Shown: positions 25,248-37,679 of the stretch, in pieces | Numbering within the stretch: the stretch's first letter is position 1 | How the letters are laid out: each line of letters opens with the position of its first letter | Made by a program: the position numbers and the translations under genes | Origin: Cryptomeria japonica | Taxonomy: Eukaryota > Streptophyta > Pinopsida > Cupressales > Cupressaceae | DNA: 64,000 nucleotides | Assembly (NCBI RefSeq): GCF_030272615.1 | Contig: NC_081415.1 | Location: 627,131,740-627,195,739, forward strand | Direction of reading: 5' to 3' | Notes under the pieces: generated by a model | What the model saw: only the letters and a program-made list of their open reading frames with translations | What the model was told of the DNA's origin: nothing | Databases searched by the model: none

Positions 25248-27079
25248 GTCACTTATGCAAATGCAATGTTTTTGGAATTTTCAAAGATAATGTATGATAT
25301 GCAACCAAATGCAAACTATATAGACAAGCATGCAATCTATGTTTTTGGTTGTTTTTGAAGATTTTGACAAACTTTTGAAATGCAAATCTAAGAGAGGGAC
25401 CCTTAGGAAATTGGAATGATATCTAGACCTTAAAGGACAAAAGGACGTAAGTGACAAAGTCTCCCCTATATGCTTGGATACTAAGCTAGGTTTGACCAAA
25501 TGATATTGATGACAAAAGGACAAAATATTTGATAAGGTCTAGACTTCTTAACAATAACTTAGGGTTTATCAAAGATTAGGATTACTCAAGTATGACAAAA
25601 CCTAATTTTGGCACTATATGCAAAAGGACAATTAATATGCAAGTGACCTTAATATGATATGATAATGACCTAATCTTAATGAAGAGACCTAGGGTATGCA
25701 ATTATGAATGAATGACAATGATATGACTTTGATGCAAGAGGGCACATGCAAATGGATAACCCTTATTGATATGCAAAAGAGTATTGACTTAGGTGAAACT
25801 TAACCTTGATAGTTGACAATGACTTTTGCAAAATGCAACCTAGGATGAACTTAAATGTAAGTGACATGAATGTTGAGACAAGATTTTGAACAATATCTGA
25901 CAACCATGTTTGAAGATGAGTTTTGAATCTTGATAAACTTTTGTTGGATGAATGTCTCTTGTGCTTAATCTTATGTTGGATCAATTTGTTTTGCTTTTTG
26001 AAATGGGATGCAATTCAACTTTTGACAAGCAAATAATACAAGATATTTCAACTTAGACTCAAGACAATCATGCTCATTTCCACATTTCTTATGGTAGGCA
26101 AGGACATTAGGTACTTGAGAGGTAGACTCATTATGGGATTCAAGGAGAATACATAGATGCTTGACCCCATGGGCTCCCCTCCACGGCACTCACTTCTCAG
26201 GGCAGCCAAGCATCAGTCCCCATGGAAATCTCCCCATGGCGAACTTAGTATCTCTTCCAAGTATCCGAATTTGTCCTTCTCAAGCAACTAGAAGGGTTTT
26301 TGGCCTCTAAAAACAAGGTGTTTAGTAAGGATTTCTGTTAAGCATTACTCCTTGATGTCACGCAAGCATGATTGAGACATTAAGCCCATCAAGATACCAA
26401 ACAAATGTATTCGCGCAAGCATGATTTAGACCAAGAGGCCCTACTTAGATGTTGATATGAGAAAGAGTCCAAGGGTCATCACTTCCCAAGTAACTGCAAT
26501 TCCCACGTAACACTTCCTTCAAAGCTTTCGCTCATCGGGTATTTTTTTATAGTGAGTTAGAATGCCAAGGAATTCTAGCCGTACTCACTTTGGGTCATCC
26601 CCTTCTCACAATTATCACTTGCTTGCAAAAGCAAAGTGGTCGGGAAGGCAAGCCGTCTAAATGTGACACACACTCAACAACACAAGCATGGTATCAAAGA
26701 TCTGGATTTTTGATCACCCTAAGAAGGATGAGAGCATACTCTCCTACTCCAATTTCATACTCAACAATCAAAGCAAACAAATGTTCATTCCAACCTATTT
26801 AGAAATCACTAGGTGCCTAAAAATTAAATGCAAACACAAAGTTTGATTGTTTCTCCAAGGCAACCTGCAAAAACCCAAGTTAGAAGTTTAATACGTTTAT
26901 TCTTTGACTTTCGAATCTGCACAAAGCGTGTTAGTAGTTTGATTTATTATCTTTGCCATGTGTATGCCAAGATTCTGCACAGATAATTAGTACCAAAATC
27001 CAAAGCAAAGAAAACAAAATGCAAAAACACAACAAATTTCAAGTAAACACTGCATTTTTTTACCTCTGTTCTGGACTTT

Positions 27080-27201
27080 ACACAGGCGCAGAACTCATGA
27101 CATAGGCGCAGAACCCATGACACAAGCACAGAATGTCATCTACACAAGTGCAGAATGCTCAACACAGTCGCAGGTTGCTTCACACAGGCGCAGGAGTCTC
27201 C
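27080..27201. repeat. 20-bp minisatellite in the T leader
   Basis: Six units of 20 bp (one of 22) with consensus ACACAGGCGCAGAAYNCATG: 27080, 27100, 27120, 27142, 27162 and 27182. Related words, in both orientations, occur at 13215-13290 in the 3' region. Confidence 0.85.
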
Positions 27202-27296
27202 AGAAAACCCTGCACGACCCTATTTTTGGGTTTTTTGGCCTGCAAATCAACTTGAGAGCACTCAAAACACCATAAAGAGGTTATAAGGTTAGTTTT

Positions 27297-27312
27297 CATG
27301 TCGGGTTCACCA
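27297..27312 (-). other. T putative primer binding site
   Basis: On the minus strand TGGTGAACCCGACATG starts five bases inside the 5' LTR. It begins TGG as a tRNA-CCA complement should, but does not match the initiator-Met sequence. I cannot assign the tRNA. Confidence 0.6.
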
Positions 27313-27317
27313 ATTAA

Positions 27318-28886
27318 TGTACGTTAGGAAATAGGAAATCATCACAAACAATATAAAAACTAATAATCAATCACAAATGCATTCATTGCAATGAATCTAT
27401 CCTAAGACACATTCAATAGAGACATGAAAACAAAGCATACAAAACTAGAAAATTATGCAAACCGGATGACGATTTGAATGCTCCTTCCATGCGGCTCCAT
27501 TGTTCTTCTTTCCTCTCCAAATAGTTGTGGATCTCACCTACAAGTGCACACACAATTGAAAGCAAGTAGACGGGGTTTTTGATCAAGAGTACTAGAAGCG
27601 TAAATTTGATAGTCTGATTAAGGATTATTCTCATTATTAGCCAAGATTGAAGAAATTCATCCAATTTATAGAAGAATTGGAGAGATGACAAGATTAGCAT
27701 GATAGTGATTCGAATGGAAATTCAAATCAAGAATAGCAAAATTATGACATGTCTATGACAAATTGCTATGCAAGGGTTTATGACAATTTATGACAAATTT
27801 CTATGCAAGGATTTATGACAATTTATGACAAATTTCTATGCAAGGATTGATTGATTGTCAATTATGACAAATTATGACAAATTTCTATGTCATTTCCATG
27901 AATTTAGGAGAGAAATAGGAGGAAATTGAAATTAGGAAATTAGAAAATTAAGAAATTAGAAAATGAGGAATTTAGGAATTAGGAAATTGATGAAAATTAG
28001 AAATTAGGTAAATTAATTAATAATTTATCATTTATTAATTAATTCACAAAGAGAAATAATTAGCCAATTAAATGAACATTTAATTGCAATGAGAAGACTT
28101 AGGATAAATAAACAATTTATTAATCCTAAAGGAAGAAATGACACACACAAGGTTAAATGATTAAATCATGAAACCCTAGAAGATGAATTAGGTCTTGATG
28201 AAAGATAATTGACTCGATCATGATTTGATTTTGGATTGATAAATGACCAATGTGATAAATGATTTGATTAATAAATACACCAATTGACAAGGAACAATGA
28301 CAAATTGATCCAAATTGACATAATTGAGACAGACAACAATCGATTGCCAAATGACAAGATTGAACAAGATGACAAGAGTCAATGATAAATAGATTGCAAA
28401 ATGACAGGATTAAAAATGACCACGATCAATGATGAATTGATCGCAAAATGACAAGATCGAACATGACAACGATTGATGACAAATCGATCGTTAAGAGGAC
28501 AAGATTGAAGGATTGATGATAAATCGATCGCCAGATGACAAGATTGATAAGAGGACAACGATCGATGACAAATTGATCGCAAGATTGATAGGAGGACAAA
28601 ACCCTAATTAGGATTGACGATGTCCAAAATGATGACAAATAAGCATACACATTGATGCAATAGGATAAGATCGATTAAAATCATGACTGGATAGTGTTGT
28701 CGACAAGACCAAATTCAAGAGCAAGATAAATGAAGAATGTAGAAGAATGACTTGATGTTCGCAAATGATAAAAACCAAGTACGAATCATAGGAGAAATGC
28801 TAATGTGATGCAAAAACCTAAAATGAGGCAATGCGCAAATGTTAAAGTATGATTCCACAAGCGTTGACCATTTTTAGGTGTCTACA
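27318..28886 (-). repeat. 5' LTR of T
   Basis: 1,569 bp, co-linear with 11112-12680 at a constant offset of 16,206 and without indels; six transitions were found by reading. Confidence 0.95.
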
Positions 28887-30254
28887 GGCTCAATATTAGT
28901 AACCATTACACTAGTCGGTATCTCAGCATTTGTCTATACATTAGTTTCTATCGAGGGCTCAATATCTAATATCTTAATATTTTTAAAAATTATAAATGAG
29001 GTACCCACTATACCTTTATCTTTCACTTCAACCGGGATGTCTGTAGTGTTTGTTTTATCTTTTAGTGAAGTTTAAAAACCAAGGTTTGATGCAAAGAATT
29101 GAGCCCATGCCTTGTGGGTCTCCTTGACTATCTCATTAACCCTACCTAACATAAGACTTACTATCTTGTGCTTGCTATGAAATATTTTCATGTCTGCAAA
29201 CTCAAGAGTCATGTCCAACTCCTCTAGAGTAATAGTTGCACAAGTAGATAACAACTCTTGAACCTTAATATGCTTGTCATCCTCCATTGTTGATAATATT
29301 CTAGCATCTAATTTTTCCTCTCCCTAGAATCCATAACCTTCTGGAATGTTTTAAAGTAACCCCATACTTTGTCATCTTGCTGACTATCCAAACTAGCAAT
29401 AGATTATTTCCGTTGCCTTCCTATCAGGATATCAAATGCCCATTGTCTCTTCCCAAAACCAAGAGTTTCATTAATGAAAAACAACATCAAATAAACAATA
29501 AGATTTCCATACCAAAATGTTTGCTTCTTCTCACCTTTGATCTTCCCTAGGTTAATTAACAATTCATCTAACATCCATCCACAAAGATCTAACTTCTCAT
29601 TTTCCCTCATCATTTTATGTGTTCCATAAATGTAGGATCTAGAAATAGAATTCAGACGGTTTGATTGAGTTACCTTGTAACCAATAATCATGCTTCTGAA
29701 TCTGATATCTCTATTTGTGATAGTGCTAACCCTCATTGATCGCATGTTTGATGTTGCATCAGTGATTTTACTGACCTGATCATTAGAAACCTTCTTCTCT
29801 GGACATTGTCCAACCTACAGAAAACTAGTCATTGCCCTGATGGCCTCCTTTGAGATCTTGTACGGTCTATCCAACTAGATGAATTCTTATGCACTCTACT
29901 TAAAATATATCTAGCAATCTCATCTTCAAATTCAGGAATATCCAAAATAACAGTAAACCCTAGATCCTCAATATGTTAATACTCGGGCTTAATCTTTTCA
30001 GAATCTCCCATTAACTCGCTCATATGCATGCTCTTAATATCACTGGTTCCCAAATCCTCAATATGACATTGAATGTATGCTCTAACATCTTCAACATATA
30101 TGACTCCTTCCATGACATGGGAAAAAGTGCCAACCGAATCATCCAAGGTGGCTATATGCGGACATCACTTGAAAATTGACCTAGGATGGTCCTTGACCTC
30201 AACAATGGTAGGATTTGCAATAAAAGTTGGTACAGAGGATGATCTCGCTTCCAT
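28887..30254 (-). pseudogene. Element A ORF2, N-terminal part
   Basis: Starts at ATG 30252-30254. The first about 130 residues match the start of ORF2 in B and C (F-I-A-N-P, V-E-V-K-D-H-P-R, G-V-I-Y-V-E-D-V and H-I-E-D-L-G blocks). The conserved core is at 29404-29745: N-R-L-N-S, C-G-W-M-L-D-E-L-L-I-N-L-G-K-I-K, then W-Y-G-N-L-I-V-Y-L-M-L. Compared with C, a stretch of nearly 300 codons is missing between about 29404 and 29320, after which the E-D-D-K-H-I-K-V-Q-E-L-L block resumes (29230-29287). There are several stops. It is cut at 28887 by T and continues at 11111. The function is unknown. Confidence 0.8.
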
Positions 30255-30599
30255 GATGAAAGATAAATACCTATGAAATAATTATCGGTGAAACCCTAAA
30301 GAACTCTTCCAATCGCTGGTGAAATCACTCAAGAAGATATCGATCGTACTGAATTGCCTTAGACTCGCTCGGAATCACTCTGAATGCAAAGTGATCAGAA
30401 ATAAAGTGAATTCAACCTTTAACCTCCAAGAAACCCTAATCCCTCATTGACATGAATGACTTCCGATGAAAGATACCAAATCTCGGTCTAATATCTCCAT
30501 GCCAAATAAGTATCTCCAATGTCTAGAACATCTTCCAGAACCTCTTCTCGAGGCATAAGCAGTATTGTCATGAATTTTGCCTACCCCTAAGGCATCTGC

Positions 30600-31256
30600 C
30601 TTAGTTGTCAGATAAGCTTTCTATCGGTGCAAGAGCAACCTCCTCTATCAATTGAGTAATTGATGCATTTCCATCTGCCGATTGATCATCTAACTTCCTG
30701 AGCCATTTCTTGATATGATCTTTGTCAGATTTCATTAACCTTCTCTTTTCCTTTATCACTTGATCCATCATTGTTAACTGGTGGATTTCTACTTCTATGA
30801 AACTTAGCAATATGTCCAACCTCATTGCATGCATAACATGTAACATTGTTCTTTTGAATTTTTTTGCTAAAACCTATATAATTGCCCGACCTACATTGAT
30901 TAGCCATATGTCCAAATTTTCCACATACATAACATTTAAAATTTATTATGCAATATTTTGTCTTATGACCATACTTATTGCATTTAGAACATTGACTGGT
31001 AGTAGAATTATAGTTTTGATTTGCTTTATTACTACATTGCCTAGCCATGTGACCAAATTTATTACAAACAAAGCATCTACCATTAAATTTGTAGGCATTA
31101 AGTTGCCTTATCGGTGCCTTCTAATTTTTGTCTTCATTGTAGTACTGGAGCTCTAAGCTTATTCAAATCCAAGTCCACCAAAATCTCCATTCTGCCTTTG
31201 ACTTTTCAATAACTCATCAAGTTTTGTTGAACTAACCTTGATTTTTTCTTTGTACT
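30600..31256 (-). pseudogene. Element A ORF1, zinc-knuckle half
   Basis: Reading left from 31256 (joined to 61009 before B inserted), the remnant shows a G-G-L-G-F-E motif near 31165. An array of four CCHC knuckles follows (about 31070-30780): C-x2-C...G-H...C three times in good order, and a fourth whose last Cys is His. A short K-G-K-E-K tail closes the protein near 30725. A frameshift separates the G-L-G-F-E part from the knuckles. CCHC knuckles bind RNA in Gag nucleocapsids; here they make up most of the recognisable protein. No protease, integrase or RT follows. Confidence 0.82.
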
Positions 31257-32182
31257 TGTTGTCAATTGACACTATTGGTTGGTTTCACTATGTTGTCATT
31301 GATGGCAACATGATTTTGTGTTTCAGCCTCATATGGTGTACTGGTAGGCACTTCACAGATTCTACACTAGCACCAGCACCGGCAGGACAGAAGCATTTCT
31401 TTGTTCACTGGCAATGCAAGCCAACATGGTATAGAAAAGGTTATCGGTATTGGAGGCTGACATACCTTAGATCCAGCATCGGCAATTTATTTTAATTTTT
31501 ATACATTTGTGATATTTGGCCGACATGTAATTTGATATTGTATATATCTTTGTAAGCCGACATAAGGCATAAATTTGTATAGGGTATATAGGGCAGATTG
31601 ATTAGATCATTTTAAATAATAAGAATAAGGATATGGATGTAATGGAAAGGATATGTGAATGTAATTATTCAGAGATATTATGTATGTGAGGAATTTATTG
31701 TAAGGGTTATTCTGGTAAAGGGGTTTAGGGTTTCAACCGGAATAGACAGAGCTTAAACTGGAATGGTATTATGGCATAGAAGAGGCTATCTTAGCAGTTC
31801 ACACTTCTTCGGATTGTTGTCTAGAATTTTATGTAGTCAGTGAGGCTCCTATTGTGATTGAGTAGTGTGCTCTAGGTTGTAAGCCTTCTTGCAAGTGCAG
31901 GCCCATCATATATTGTAATATCTCTTCATATGGCCAATGGATTGATATTGTGGGTCACAAATCTCACCGTGGTTTTTCCTCATTGAGGTTTTCCATGTAT
32001 AAATTTGTGTGTTATGGTTCTCATTTATGTGTTTGTCTTATTGGTTGCTTTACTTCTTTCAATTCTATTTATACCGATATATAGGTTGGTGTATGAATGT
32101 TTTGTTAAGGCTAAAATCTATTATTCCAATATAACACTGATTCACCCCCCCCCACCCCTCTCAATGTTATTGGTTTCCAACA
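31257..32182 (+). repeat. 5' LTR of B
   Basis: 926 bp from TGTTGTCAATTGACAC to GTTTCCAACA. Its 3' end contains the C-rich stem-loop ATAACACTGA...TCAATGTTAT. The long stretch before ORF1 holds no gene. Confidence 0.92.
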
Positions 32183-32184
32183 AT

Positions 32185-32197
32185 TGGTATCAGAGCC
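32185..32197 (+). other. B primer binding site
   Basis: TGGTATCAGAGCC, a full match to the plant initiator-Met tRNA primer site, two bases after the LTR. Confidence 0.92.
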
Positions 32198-32256
32198 TTG
32201 TGCCTTGGAGGAAGTTTAGCAGCTTGAGGAAGATCCTGAAACTGGAATGATTGAAT

Positions 32257-33278
32257 ATGGCTTCGGAGAAGCAGCTTGAGATGGTACTTGAAGATCATGA
32301 TGCTGAAAGGTTGAAGAACTTAAAGCTACAAGATAAATTGAATTCTGCTAAGGAATTCATTCTTGTCCTACAAGAGAGGCTATCATCTATACAAGCTAGG
32401 AGGAAGGAACTTTTGCAAAATCAGGATGATGAGGAGAAAAATGCACTTAAGAAGAAATGTCAAAAATTAAGTCAAGAGAACATGGTTATGAAGAATGAAA
32501 TGCAAGTTATAACTATGAGGATGTCTAAGGAGATTGAGTACAGAAAGAAAAAGGAAAAAATCCTTTTTGTATCCCTAAAGAACAAATTTGAAGAATGTGG
32601 TAGGTTGGTTCATGAAAATGATATGTCGAGAACTGATTTGGTACAATACTAGAGCAATGAGCAAGAGCTTGAGAGAAAAATGATAATACTAAGAGAAGAT
32701 TAAACTACTGCAAGTGAGTACAAAGAAAAATTAAAGATCAACTCAGCACAACTTGATGAGTTATTGAAGAGAGAGACAGACTGGAGATTCCAGTGGACTT
32801 AGATTTGAGTAAGGATAGAGTTTTGGTACTACTACTGAAGATCAAAACCATAAGGCATTGGTAAGGCAATTCAATACTTATAAATTCAATGGTAGATGTT
32901 TTGTTTGCAATAGATTTGGTCACATGGCTAGGCAATGTAGAAAAAGAGCAAATTAGAACTCTCGGTAAATGTTCTAAATGTAATAAGTTTGGTCATAAGA
33001 TAGAAGATTGCAAAATGAATGTTAAATACTATTCTTGTGGAAAATTTGGACATATGGCTAATCAGTGTAGGTCAAGCAATTTCACTGGTTTTAACAAAGC
33101 AATTCAAAAGAACAATGTTACATGTTATGCATGTAACGAAGTTGGACATGTTGCCAAGTTTTGTAGAAGCAGAAATCCACCGGTAAGTAATGGAGGATCA
33201 AATGAAAAAGGAAAAGAGAAGGTTACTGAAATCTGGCAAGATCATACTCAGAGATGCGTTAGGATGACTGAAGAATAA
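32257..33278 (+). pseudogene. B ORF1: coiled coil plus four CCHC knuckles
   Basis: Starts at ATG 32257 (M-A-S-E-K-Q-L-E). About 130 residues of heptad-like coiled coil rich in Lys, Glu and Leu are followed by a G-L-R-F-E motif near 32795. Four zinc knuckles come next: C-x2-C...G-H...C at 32897-32938, then three between about 32970 and 33170. Breaks include TAG 32650, TAA near 32701 and a frameshift between about 32800 and 32960. It matches ORF1 of A and C along its length. The C-terminal half of the Gag of copia F has the same order of parts (coiled coil, G-L-G-F-E, CCHC array), whereas the N-terminal capsid domain of F has no counterpart here. Confidence 0.82.
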
Positions 33279-33662
33279 TCATCAGTTGGGAATGTCCCGG
33301 TTACTTATCCGGCAAAAGAGACTGCTCCTACACTAGTAGTGAGCTCATCCGGTAACTAAGGCAAATGCCTTAGGGGTGGGCAAAATTGATGAAGATGTTG
33401 CATATGTGCCAGGAAGAGGTTTTGGAAGATGTTCTAGATATTGGAGAGGATTATCCAACATGGTTATGTTCTCAGTGAGATCTGGGTATCTTTCACCAAC
33501 AGTCATTTATGTCAATGGAAGATTAGGTTTTTCTCAGAGTGATTAAGTACGATCAGAGGCTATTCAGAGGCAATCAGATTTCTTCTTAAGCGATCACACC
33601 AGAATCTGGAAGAATTTGTTGAAGGTTTTACTGAGAGAAAGAAAAGGTATTTATCTTGAAAC
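33279..33662 (+). other. Spacer between B ORF1 and ORF2
   Basis: About 380 bp with no supported coding sequence. The corresponding stretch in C is 49842-50210. Confidence 0.55.
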
Positions 33663-34241
33663 ATGGAAGTAGGATCATCTTCTATTCTTGTTTTTGTAGC
33701 AAACCCAACTGTTATGGAGGTCAAGGACCACCCCAGGCCAATTTTCAAGCAGTATCCACATGTGGCGATCCAAGAAAATTTGGTTGGAGCATTTTCTCAC
33801 ATTTTGGAGGGAGTTGTGTATGTAGAGGATGTTAGGCCATACATCCACTAGCATATAGAGGACTTAAGAACTTCAAATATCAAGGGAATGTATATGAGTG
33901 ATCTAATAGGAGAAGCTGGAAAGATAAAATTGGCATATAAACATATTGAAGAACTAGGGTTTATAGACATTTTGGATATTCTAGAGTTTGAGGATGAAAC
34001 AATAAGATATGTATTGAGCAGAGTACATGGGGAATTCATATGGCTGGACAGACCTTACAAAATCACTAAGGAAGCCATCTGAGATATTATTGGTTTGTCA
34101 TCGATAGGGCAACATCCAGATAAGAAATTTCCAAATGATTTCGTGAGGAAGATCACTAGCACTACATCTGACAAGAGATCCATAAAAGTGAGCACTATCA
34201 CCGACACCGACATCAAATTTGGAAGCATGATTATCGGATAT
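33663..34241 (+). pseudogene. B ORF2, part 1
   Basis: Opens at ATG 33663. It carries the F-V-A-N-P, V-K-D-H-P-R-P, G-V-V-Y-V-E-D-V, H-G-E-F-I-W-L-D and I-T-K-E-A-I blocks seen at the start of ORF2 in C. There is a TAG at 33849 and a TGA at 34080. Frame 0 is kept up to the F insertion, which lies between the codons for G-Y and K-V-T-Q. Confidence 0.8.
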
Positions 34242-35783
34242 TGTTGAACACAGAGTACCACTGAGAGGGGGGGTGAATCAGTGGTTCCTGAACTTTTTGA
34301 CTTTCAAGTAAACTTCAGAATATCAGTTATTCACTTAAACACTAAACAATCAAACCGGTAGAACAAGAAAGAAAGCCAAAGAGATCATTCACACAAATAT
34401 AACTCTCAACACTAGATTTACAAGGAAAGCCCAATGTGGGAAAAAACTCGGTGAGAAAAGTTGTTGGAGACTACTGCTCCAATCCAACCTCATAGGTAAA
34501 ACAATGAATTACAAAGATTTAGGGCACCAACCCCTACACTTTTAGGGAACCAACCCAAGGAGCACCAAGCTTTAACTTGGCGATTTATATTGAAAAATAA
34601 TTTGAATATAATTAAGGCTTCTTGTTGCAAATGAATTATGCAACTCTTTGATCAAATAACTCACTGCTGGTTGATAGTCTTTTCTCCTCCACTCAATATC
34701 ACACTATTAGTTGTGAGATTACTTTCTCTGATTCTTGGCCTCTATTATTTTTCTCTCCCTCTCTCACACAATCTCTCAACACACTATGTCACACTTGGAT
34801 GTTGCCTGCTCTGCCACACCTTGCCGGTTTGGCTTAAATGCAAAACTATAGTTATGTCGATAGAATCCTCTCACTGGTATGCTTGCTCATCTACACTACA
34901 AATTTCTTAGAACTATTTCTAAGGCTAGAAATTATTCTCTTTCGCTAACTCTCTCTTTTCTCTTCCTCTTCTCTGCAGCATCCACTCGCTCTATCTCAAG
35001 CTCTCCTCTTTTATCTCGTGATTTCCCACCAGAAAGCAATTCAAACTTTGGAGCGGTAGGGTTTCCTCTTCCCAACACAATCTTCATGAGATCTAATCCA
35101 GCCTATCTTGGATCAATCACCTATCCTTCAAGGATGCATCTATACACGGTTTCCATTATCCAACAAATATTTGCTGAAAATAGCAATCTCGAACAAGATC
35201 TCCTGCCTTGAAATTTGTCGACACATAAAATGCTTCAGTTGTTTCCTTTTCGAGGTCTTCCTGAATTGGATTTCCTTTGCATTGATCCAGGTTCCAACTA
35301 CTCCCAGATCTTCCTCTATCATTCTTTCTTCCTTGAGTCACATCGGTCAGTTACAATCCTGTGATTTGTGGTTATTTCATTTATATCAACAAACAATTTC
35401 ACCAATCGTGTCGATGATGGTTTTATCAACCTCTGCCTATTTGCCACCTCAGCTCCACATGGCGTCATCATGGTCAATCACTCTGATAACTGACACATAG
35501 TCGGTTCAAACTTGAACATTCAACAAACTCATACCGGTATGCACCTTTACCGGTCAGGAATTCTTCTTATGCTAACTGGTAGTGCACACTATACCGGTAA
35601 CACATCTTCACCTCCAGTGATTTGTGATAACTTTAACATTCTGCCTCTTCATCATAAACAAGTAGCTATCCTTCTGACCGGTTTATGCCTTACCGATAAG
35701 CCTTCATTCTATCTTCTCACACTCATGTGAATATCCATCATGTCAGTTGACATCAATGACAACTTAATGCCAAAATACCAACA
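34242..35783 (-). repeat. 3' LTR of F
   Basis: 1,542 bp. On the minus strand it begins TGTTGGTATTTTGGC and ends GTGTTCAACA. A stem-loop lies at 34255-34287. The adjacent polypurine tract AAAGGGGGAAAT is at 35784-35795. Confidence 0.92.
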
Positions 35784-35829
35784 ATTTCCCCCTTTGGAAT
35801 TGATGTCAACTTATCACAAGACACTTTAT

Positions 35830-37679
35830 ACCGGTACATTTCTCCCCCTTTGACATAATGACAAAGGGTAATGTGCATTCCCCCTTTGATCCATACCAAG
35901 CTCCCCTTGAACCACATAAAGCCTTCCTAGATAGATGACACAACTCTCAACTTGTGTCGGAGGTACTCAAAAGTGCTTACCGGTAATGGTTTGGTGAAAA
36001 TGTATGCTACTTGTTCATGAGTAGGAATATAATCCATCCTTACCTCCTATCCTTCAACCTTCTCTCTGAGAAAGTGATACTTGATAGCAATGTGCTTTGT
36101 TCTAGGATGCATGACTAGATTCTTTGCTATGTTGATTGCACTTGAATTGTCACACCAAATGAGAATAGGATCAATGATGTCCACCTATATGTCTTTGAGA
36201 GTCTACTTCATCCAAAGCACCTAAGAGCAGCATGTAGCAGCAATAATGTATTAGGCTTCAATAGTAGATAGAGAGACTGAGTCCTGCTTCTTGCTATGCC
36301 ATGAGACCAATCGATCACCTAGAAAAAATACACCACCACTTGTGCTCTTTCGATCATCAATGCAAATTGCCCAATCAACATCAGTGTATGCTTCCAAGAT
36401 AAAATATCATTGTTTAGGATACCACAAACCATAGTTGAGCATCCCTTGTAGGTACTTAAAAATTCTGCTAACAACATTCATATGTGACTGCTTTGGTGCA
36501 GCTTGGAATCTATCCACCATGCATACTACCTGAACTATATCTAGTCTTGAAGCAGTTAGATACAATAGATTGCCTATCATGGATCTATACAGAGTTTGAT
36601 CCACCATCGGTGATTCATCATTCTTTCTCAACTTGCTACCGATCACCATGGGGGTACTTACCAGTTTACAATCTTCTAGTTAGAATTTCTTCAACATCTC
36701 TTTTACATACTTGATTTGTGAGATAAAGATTCCTTTATCTTGTTGTAATATCTACAAATCAAGGAAGTAATTCAATTCACCAAGCATTGACATCTCAAAT
36801 TCTGACTGCATCTGATCAGCAAATTCTTTTGCAGAGGGTGTCCTTGTTGCCTCCAAAAATGATGTCATCTACATACACAACCACAATGATCATGCGGTTC
36901 CCATATTTCTTTATCTACAAATTGCTATCAACACTTCCCTTTTTGAATCCCTGCTCCTTCAAATATTGATCTAGTCTTGAGTACCATGCTCTAGGAGCTT
37001 CCTTTAAACCATACAAGGCCTTCTTCAACCAGCACACAAATGTCTCATCATCATGTAGCAGAAACCCTTCCGGTTGCTCCATGTACACTTCTTCTTCTAA
37101 ATTTCCAGTTAGAAAGGCAGATTTTACATCCACTTGGTATACTTTATAGCCCTTGTAGGTAGAGTAGGCTAGAAACATTCTAATTGCTTCAAATCTAGCT
37201 ACCGGTGCAAATGTTTCATCAAAGTCAATCCCCTCTACTTGAGAGTATCCTTTGCACACTAGTCTAGCTTTATGCCTAACAATCTTACCTTCTTTGTTCA
37301 TCTTGTTCCGGTAGGGCCATTTAGTGCCAATGATGTTCTTGTCTTCTAGTCTAGGGACTAATTCCCAGGTCTTGTTCTTATCAATCTATTGCAGTTCTTC
37401 TTCCATGGCATCCATCCATTCTTGTCTTTTGCTTGCCTCATTAAATGTTCTGGGTTCAATTTCAATCATAAGGCATATATTAACTTGTTCATCATTCTGA
37501 GCAAGTCTTCTTCTATTATGCACACCATTACTCTTATTTCCCAGAATTTTCTCTTCTGGGTGATTCAGTTGTACATACCAATTGGGGGCCTTCTTGCATG
37601 CTACCTCTGGTTTGATGTCTGACTGAGCTTCATCATCTTCATCACTGAAGTTATCATACATATTGATCTATGGTTGACA
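35830..37679 (-). pseudogene. F reverse transcriptase and RNase H
   Basis: RT shows E-W-M-D-A-M-E-E-E-L near 37390-37430, the A-R-L-V-C-K-G-Y block near 37250, D-V-K-S-A-F-L near 37120 and K-K-A-L-Y-G-L-K near 37010. The catalytic Y-V-D-D-I-I-F-G lies near 36860-36885, after a stop. A Y-R-S-M-I-G-N-L-L-Y-L-T block (36540-36590, another frame) leads into a worn RNase H (36340-35870) ending with the I-F-T-K-P-L signature. There are many stops. The enzyme would copy element RNA into DNA. Confidence 0.9.

Larger units (their letters stand above)
25248..27317 (-). other. T untranslated leader
   Basis: About 2 kb between the 5' LTR and gag with no credible coding sequence. It contains the PBS and, close behind it, a 20-bp minisatellite (27080-27201). 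Confidence 0.75.
11112..28886 (-). mobile_element. T: Ty3/gypsy Tat-like element with antisense gene
   Basis: A 17,775-bp element on the minus strand. Both LTRs are 1,569 bp. The order is 5' LTR (right), PBS, a leader of about 2 kb, gag-pro-RT-RNase H-second RNase H-integrase, a 4.3-kb 3' region with an antisense plant mobile domain gene, polypurine tract, 3' LTR. A second RNase H after the first and a long 3' region with antisense coding are known hallmarks of the Tat lineage (Ogre, Retand and Grande relatives). The TSD is GGCTA (11107-11111) against GGCTC (28887-28891), one mismatch. I find only six differences between the LTRs, so the insertion is recent, yet gag-pol has nine in-frame stops and one frameshift. 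Confidence 0.93.

Noticed and set aside
34638-35211. Hydrophobic, serine-rich plus-strand frames in the F LTR (repeated at 41643-42184)
   Set aside because: They are antisense to F, lie inside its LTRs and contain no start or domain support; they reflect CT-rich LTR sequence.
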